The position numbers and the translations under genes are program-made. The notes under the pieces are model-generated. The model saw only the letters and a program-made list of their open reading frames with translations. It was not told where the DNA came from and made no database searches. Positions 59,892 through 64,000 of a DNA stretch of 64,000 bases are shown here, one piece after another. Location of the stretch: contig OZ005700.1 in NCBI GenBank assembly GCA_963930775.1, positions 9,248,609 through 9,312,608 of the forward strand, read 5' to 3'. The first letter of the stretch is position 1. Each line of letters starts with the position of its first letter. The DNA is from Cliona cf. orientalis. Taxonomy: Eukaryota; Porifera; Demospongiae; Clionaida; Clionaidae.

Positions 59892-61432
59892 ATGGCGTAC
59901 ATGGTGACTAGATGTGCAGTGCGATTCTGTCTGTTGAGGCGAACGATCTATCGAACAGCGGCTACCAAGACAGTGAGTGAAAGATCTTAGTGTAAATAAT
60001 GACACTCTGGCCAAATTGTGATGTATATCCAAGGATATATTTCAGCGTAAACATTTTCAGCATGTTCATGTGCTTGAGATGTCTTCATATTCATGTATTA
60101 AACTTTGCCGTTATAGGAGCGACGTAGCGGCGAGGGAGATGGGGCTGGAGCTAGAGGCAGCGAGGGAGAAGGGACTGGTGCTAGGGACGTTGGAGATGAG
60201 AGGTGGGTGGAGGAAGGCAGAAAAGAAACGCTGATGGAGCGTGAGCTAGACCGCTATTTGAAGGGACGGAAGCGGCTGGCAGAGATGATGGATGTTGATC
60301 ACTCGGAAAGCTTCTCTGATGATGATATTGCTGTGAGCTCTCTATGCATGTACATGCCTAGCCAGATTGAGTCAAGTGCATGTATATGACTACAGGATGC
60401 TCTTGGCTACCTTTTGCCAACTCGTCTCACAGCTAGGGATGCCCGCCCTTCGTTCAAGGTTGCTTCATTCTTAGCTTTATCCAGTGTGGCTGTCATGTAC
60501 CATGTCTCTATTGCAGCATCCTACTAAAGTTCATCCCGAAAGAAAAGGTAATACGTCCTGATGCATGGCAGCTGCCCTGATGCATGGCAGCTGCAGCTCT
60601 CTCTCTTTCAATGTTGTTAAATTTTCTTCAGAGGCTGCATTTGATGATGATGGACGCCCTGTGGAGCCTGGATTCTACACTGGTGCACCTGCATTTCACA
60701 ATGTTCTCTACAACATCTACCTCCACACTAAAGCTCTTGGGTCAGTGAAGGGTTCCTCTACCTCTTCTTCCCCTCACAACTGGCTCAAGCGAGAGGCTGT
60801 ATCCAACATTATTGCTGAAGAGCTTTCTCCTTCACAGTATGAGCAGCTCATTAAACGATTGTCTTCTCTCGTTGCTCATCCAAACGTGAATGATAGTACT
60901 CAGAAATTGCTTGAGACTTATCACTCCAATGCTTCGGGTCAGTCACAGGTAGACACTCTAAGGAGAGTGCTAGAGACTGACAAGTCTATTGTGCAGACGG
61001 TTGGCAGGAGAAAGTCATCAACGGCCGTGGTTCGAGTCAGGCATGGCACTGGAGTCGTGACTATTAACAAGCAACCTTTCCTTAAGTACTTTTACCGAGC
61101 TGAGGATCGGCAGCAGGTACTTTATCCGCTGATTCTCACAAACTCACTGCAGCGATATGACATTAATGTGACTGTTCAGGGAGGAGGGTTGACAGGTCAG
61201 CAGCTTTTTTTTTATCTAGCCATGTACCATGCTCCTGTAGAGAATGTTCTCCTCCATTTCAGGTCAGAGTGGAGCTACACGGCTAGCTGTGAGCAAAGCC
61301 CTGGTTGCTTTGGGTGAGGAGGGGCTGGCAGAGATAGGCCTGCTCAACAGAGACCCTCGCACTGTCGAGAGGAAGAAACCAGGACAGAAGAAAGCAAGAA
61401 AGAAATTCACTTGGTATGACTATCAAAATTAA
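59892..61432 (+). CDS. MRPS9: Small ribosomal subunit protein uS9m, mitochondrial
   Basis: Component of the mitochondrial 28S ribosomal subunit whose C-terminal tail reaches the decoding region. Start [20 protein letters not shown] resembles a mitochondrial presequence. The next exons are acidic and Gly-rich, then the mitochondria-specific part ([20 protein letters not shown]). The uS9 core is [68 protein letters not shown] and [20 protein letters not shown], ending [10 protein letters not shown]. Bacterial S9 usually ends in KR; here the end is FTWYDYQN. The last intron falls between GLTGQ and SGATR. The downstream neighbour is another mitochondrial translation gene on the same strand. Confidence 0.93.
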
Positions 61433-61783
61433 TACTCTCGCATGGAAATCTTTTATCTTTTGCATCATTCTATGACACATACAGGGTCAAAAGATGATGA
61501 GTTTCTGTATAGTGTCTCGAGAGAATATTTAATATTATTGTATTGTAGCATCTATGATTGTAGCTTGTATATTAATTATTGTGATTATCTTTGCTGTGAT
61601 TTACCTTGCAATCTCAAATTTTTGTGTACACCCCGCGTACCTACGCGCGCACACCATGCTGGAATCGGCCAAAATTTCAAGTCCGCAAACTATGCTGAGT
61701 CATTACGCGATCGCCTAAATTTTATAAAAAATTAATGTTCGCGAAGCTGCGTATGTAGGTGCTCTTCATTTAGGAAACGACCG
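61433..61783. other. Spacer between MRPS9 and MTRF1L
   Basis: About 350 bp, AT-rich at the left. At 61640-61760 lies a GC-richer patch with ACCTACGCGCGC and, near its end, GCGTATGTAGGT, weakly inverted to each other. No gene is seen. It must hold the 3' UTR of MRPS9 and the promoter of the next gene. Confidence 0.4.
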
Positions 61784-63613
61784 ATGAAGCGTTTTCTCCT
61801 CTCTCTGAGTCGGCAGACGGCATGGCGAAGGTGCACCAAAGCCCTGCAGTTGCACAGAAATGGATTTCGAGGTGATCAGATGCAATCTACTGCAAAATTA
61901 AGATCAAAATTAATTATGATAATTATTGCGCAAAATTAAATGATGATACGATGCTAAAATCATACAGAATGTTCCACTATTGAGTTTTTCAAGGTCCGTG
62001 AGCATGTTGGTGGTTTGGTGGAACAGCATTCGTCACTAGTGGAACAGCTTAATTCTGCACAGTCCCACCATGACGGTGATGATGTGGAGCGCAACATTCT
62101 CTACCGTCAGCTTGCAAGCCTGGAGCCCGTGGTCAGCCTAGCCAACCAGCTTAAAAGTAAGGAGAAGGTGTGTGAGGATGTTGGCCATACAGTCGTGATA
62201 CAGTTGACATGTACCATTACTACGGCAGGAGGAGACGGAGCTGGAGCTGCTGATTCAGCAAAATGAAGGTGAACTTGGTGAGCTAGCGTTGGAGGAGTTG
62301 TGTGTGTGTCGTGAGGAGATTGAGATGCTAAAGGCTTCCCTCGTTGATGCTGTAATCCCCCAAGATGAGGCGGATCAACACAGTGCAGTGCTCGAGCTAA
62401 GACCAGGTAAAATTAATTTTTAGTGAAATATATTAATAAATAATTAAATTAATAGTGTTACACTCTGAGGTATTACTGTTAGAGTATATATCATGACTTG
62501 GAATATTCTGCTTCAAATGATATGACCTCAATGATTTTGTCAGGTGCTGGAGGGCAGGAGGCTGCACTATTCTCCAAAGAGATGCTGGACATGTACCAGA
62601 GGTAACGATGCCATGTTGCTAGTTCAGCCATTGACTGTTCTTCCATCAGCTATGCTGCCTTCAAGGGATGGGCCTTTGAGATACTGAGTGAAGACACCAC
62701 AGATAAAGGGGGAATAAAGGTCGGTGCTTGTGTTGTTTGCTAAACCTTTTCCATTGTTAACGTAGATTAGTTATTGAGGTGCACTTGATGACTGGTTGTT
62801 TTTTGGTTGCAGTATGCCAGTGCTAGCCTGAGTGGGGAGGGTGTGTTTGGATGGATGAAGCACGAGAGTGGAGTCCATAGGGTGCAGCGTGTACCACAGA
62901 CGGAGGCCAGTGGCCGTGTCCACACTAGCACCATGAGCGTCGTCATTCTACCCCAGCCAACGCAGGTCACTAAGCACTCTATGACCATCTACCCCACAGC
63001 TAGTTCACTGCTGTATGACTTTATGTTAGGTTGAAGTTAATATCAGTGCTGCTGATCTCAAAATAGAGACACTAAAAGCCTCAGGGTAAGGCACAGTATG
63101 ATTTGTAGCCATGTCATAATATTGCCTCCCCCCAATCTCCCTCTAGGGCTGGTGGTCAACATGTCAACACTACAGACAGTGCAGTTCGATTGACCCATCT
63201 TCCCACTGGAATTGTCATTCACATTCAGGAGGAGAGATCCCAACATAGGGTATAATGATCATTATTGTAGTATTATGATCAATTTTTATTATTGCCCCTC
63301 TAATCTGGTGTATTAAAATTAATAGAATCGAGCCAAGGCACTGAAACTTCTTCAAGCAAGGCTGTATGAGAAAGAGCGTATGGAGGCACAGAGAGAGAGA
63401 CGTCAACAAAGAACTATTCAGATTGGCGGTGGAGAGAGATCAGAGAAAATCCGAACATACAACTACCCCCAAGACAGAGTTACTGACCACAGACTGGGCA
63501 TTTCCATATATGGTGTGCTCGAACTAATGGAAGGTCAAACCTTGCTTAATGAACTCATTCAGAAGCTGCGCTTACAAGAGAAGGCACACGCATTAGGTAC
63601 TCTCACGTTATGA
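61784..63613 (+). CDS. MTRF1L: Peptide chain release factor 1, mitochondrial (mtRF1a type)
   Basis: Class I release factor that reads UAA/UAG in mitochondria and hydrolyses peptidyl-tRNA. Start [20 protein letters not shown] is a basic presequence. Domain 1 gives [20 protein letters not shown] and [18 protein letters not shown]. Then [58 protein letters not shown] (codon-recognition PxT as PQT) and [14 protein letters not shown]. The catalytic loop is [19 protein letters not shown] with the GGQ motif. The C-terminus is [20 protein letters not shown] and [14 protein letters not shown]. The short PQT loop suits mtRF1a (MTRF1L) rather than MTRF1, whose loop is longer. No break is seen. Confidence 0.92.
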
Positions 63614-64000
63614 TTTTTCTCGATAATAATCATGTGTACAATATTATTATGGCACAATTTTTTGGTAAAATATTTCTTTACTGCATCTGTGTTTATGCTA
63701 TAATGAACCCAAGATTAAGATTGTGGGATTTTACCCGTTGTTCACAAAATGTTTGGCCTAGTACTTACAGCATACTGCACGACATAGGTATGGGTCGTGG
63801 CTCACTACAACATAGCGGCCTGGAGACAAGTTAGGCTGCATTTCACTATGATATATATTATTATAGCTATGTATGCTCCCACAGAAATATTATCTATAGT
63901 TAGAACAGAATAAGTTATACACAATGTCAATAAAACAACATAATAATAGGATTGATGGTACACAATTTTTGATAAAACATTTCTATGAATCTACTGCGCA
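63614..64000. other. Downstream of MTRF1L, no gene seen
   Basis: AT-rich sequence with several AATAAA/ATAAAA-type strings (for example near 63929) that may serve as poly(A) signals. No supported exon. Confidence 0.45.

Overview
The window is nuclear DNA of a small-genome invertebrate animal, most likely a sponge (Porifera, probably a demosponge). Genes are split into many short exons by short AT-rich GT-AG introns. Spacers are often 80-250 bp. The set mixes ordinary eukaryotic housekeeping genes with metazoan families (VPS10/sortilin receptor, RIM-binding protein, casein kinase 1 alpha) and two membrane proteins carrying death-fold domains. The sponge assignment is inferred from this mix and from the intron style; there is no rRNA or mitochondrial marker here.

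Layout. 0.3-5.2 kb BRD8 (+). 5.4-7.0 kb LIPT2 (-). 7.2-18.1 kb WDR11 (+), whose 5-kb intron holds two tandem genes on the other strand (9.2-11.1 and 11.4-13.8 kb) predicted to encode death-domain/DED membrane proteins. 18.3-19.8 kb a small DEP-domain protein (+). 19.9-21.7 kb PLPBP (+). 22.6-29.0 kb a VPS10-PKD sorting receptor (-). 29.1-30.7 kb FNTA (+). 31.1-34.9 kb casein kinase 1 alpha (-) with a duplicated first exon. 35.2-36.1 kb a p24/TMED cargo receptor (+). 36.2-36.4 kb TIMM8 (-). 36.6-40.0 kb SUPV3L1 (+). 40.1-41.5 and 41.6-42.9 kb two head-to-head D-amino-acid oxidase paralogues. 43.0-44.8 kb ADPGK (-). 45-47.9 kb a repeat-rich spacer. 48.2-55.2 kb a RIM-binding protein (+). 55.5-59.8 kb MCMBP (-). 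59.9-61.4 kb MRPS9 (+). 61.8-63.6 kb mitochondrial release factor 1 (+).

The genes do not form one pathway. Six adjacent gene pairs are divergent with start codons only about 80-230 bp apart, which suggests shared bidirectional promoters. Several products are mitochondrial: protein lipoylation (LIPT2), inner-membrane import (TIMM8), RNA turnover (SUPV3L1), and mitoribosomal translation and its termination (MRPS9, MTRF1L).

Most notable items: the two nested death-fold membrane genes; a promoter-plus-first-exon duplication in casein kinase 1 alpha; a probable gene-conversion tract between the inverted oxidase genes; fold-back and tandem repeats shared between distant introns; and a perfect 22-bp inverted repeat at the 5' end of FNTA. 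Coordinates run from start codon to stop codon including introns. Exon joins were made by eye. BRD8, LIPT2, PLPBP, FNTA, TMED and both oxidases give a continuous frame of whole codons.
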